Assembly (NCBI GenBank): GCA_016840945.1
Contig: JAEORJ010000235.1
Span: 1 to 14,403 of the forward strand
Direction of reading: 5' to 3'
DNA from: Candidatus Gerdarchaeota archaeon
GTDB lineage: Archaea > Asgardarchaeota > Heimdallarchaeia > JABLTI01
Length of the DNA: 14,403 nucleotides
In this document: positions 13,826 to 14,403 of the stretch, in pieces
How positions within the stretch are numbered: the stretch's first letter is position 1
How the letters are laid out: the number at the start of each line of letters is the position of its first letter
Translations under genes and position numbers: made by a program
The notes under the pieces: generated by a model
Told to the model about the DNA's origin: nothing
The model's input: the letters and a program-made list of their open reading frames with translations, nothing else
Database searches by the model: none

Positions 13826-13872
13826 GGAGGTTTAATTTTTTAAAAATTAATCTCCTAAATCTTTATTTTTTT
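13826..13872 (+). terminator. hairpin plus T-run after pckA
   Basis: TTAATTTTT pairs with AAAAATTAA, and GGAG (13826-13829) pairs with CTCC (13852-13855) across a small bulge. The tail CTTTATTTTTTT runs to 13872. It starts 10 bases after the pckA stop. Confidence 0.6.
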
Positions 13873-13971
13873 CATAAAAACTTTTTAGAGTAAATTATTA
13901 ATATAGAACAGCTAATTTTATCTTGCCTTAATTAGAATTTAAAGAATAATATCTAAGAGTGGGAAAAATAA

Positions 13972-14403
13972 GTGTCGGAAAACCAAGAAATAGCAGAATT
14001 GTTAGAACAGCTATCAGATAATGATGATAAAATAAGAAGTCAAGCGGCATTATCAATGGGCTGGATAGGTGATGATAGTGTTATTCAACCTTTAATCAAA
14101 GTATTAATCGAGGATCCATCTTCAAAAGTTAGAGCTAATGCTGCAATGTCACTAGGACAATTGAATAATGTTGAATCAATTAACCCACTTATTCAAACAT
14201 TGGAAAAGGATGAGGATGCGTTTGTCCGTGGTATGATTATTTATTCTTTAGGATTAATGAAAGTTAATGAAGCAATTGAACCGTTAATATCAATCCTCAG
14301 AAACGATGCTGATAAAGAAGCACGAATGGCTGCTGCTGAATCTTTATTACATATAGCAGATGAGAGAGCTATTCAACCATTAATTGAATCATTTATTCAT
14401 GAT
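13972..14403 (+). CDS. HEAT-repeat protein, N-terminal part (runs off the window)
   Basis: The frame opens with GTG directly after an in-frame TAA (13969-13971) and continues 144 codons to the edge without a stop. GTG TCG GAA is the only start near the beginning of the repeats; the next Met codon is inside repeat one. The sequence is a series of about 31-36-residue helical repeats with the pattern D.D..VR..AA.SLG.....AI.PLI..L: RSQAALSMGWIGDD, VRANAAMSLGQLNN, VRGMIIYSLGLMKV and ARMAAAESLLHIAD. These are PBS-lyase-type HEAT repeats, which form a curved scaffold for protein binding. At least four repeats are visible. TTTAAA near 13940 could be its TATA box, giving a very short leader. The function and the C-terminal domain cannot be told. 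Confidence 0.85.
   Translation, partial: MSENQEIAELLEQLSDNDDKIRSQAALSMGWIGDDSVIQPLIKVLIEDPSSKVRANAAMSLGQLNNVESINPLIQTLEKDEDAFVRGMIIYSLGLMKVNEAIEPLISILRNDADKEARMAAAESLLHIADERAIQPLIESFIHD

Overview
The window is AT-rich (about one third GC) and looks archaeal. It carries the archaeal proteasome-activating AAA+ ATPase PAN, subunit D of the A/V-type ATP synthase, an Lrp/AsnC regulator, ribosome binding sites of the GGAGGTGAT type and archaeal TATA boxes. A clear Arf-family small GTPase with an extra C-terminal domain, beside other compact archaeal genes, points to an Asgard archaeon. This is an inference from gene content; no phylogeny was run.

Layout. Positions 1-672 hold a possible edge fragment, a 47-residue zinc-ribbon protein (+) and a 61-residue protein (-) that meet tail to tail at a hairpin. 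Positions 803-1912 hold two small multi-pass membrane proteins in a row, closed by a strong hairpin plus T-run terminator. Positions 2045-2470 encode an Lrp/AsnC regulator with a perfect 15-bp palindrome in its own promoter. It converges on a 319-residue Arf-like GTPase (-). Positions 3713-7036 form an ABC-2 transporter operon (one ATPase, two paralogous permeases), followed closely by a divergent HAM1/RdgB-type nucleotide pyrophosphatase. A 448-residue membrane and coiled-coil protein of unknown function (-) converges on that gene and is divergent from a RimI-like acetyltransferase. Then come pan (+), a lone atpD (-), an 84-residue membrane protein (+), ATP-dependent PEP carboxykinase (+), and the start of a HEAT-repeat protein that runs off the right edge.

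Most genes are single transcription units in alternating orientation; the ABC operon is the only clear multi-gene unit. Several starts are not ATG: TTG at 672(-), 5867 and 12173, and GTG at 13972. The first two are fixed by good ribosome binding sites.

The window is mostly housekeeping: proteolysis, ATP synthase, gluconeogenesis and nucleotide-pool sanitation. The least ordinary items are the Arf GTPase with a profilin-like-fold extension, the unknown coiled-coil membrane protein, the HAM1 homologue lacking its SHR recognition motif, and the ABC ATPase lacking its H-loop histidine. I saw no CRISPR array, insertion sequence, rRNA or tRNA. No gene-free stretch exceeds 300 bases.
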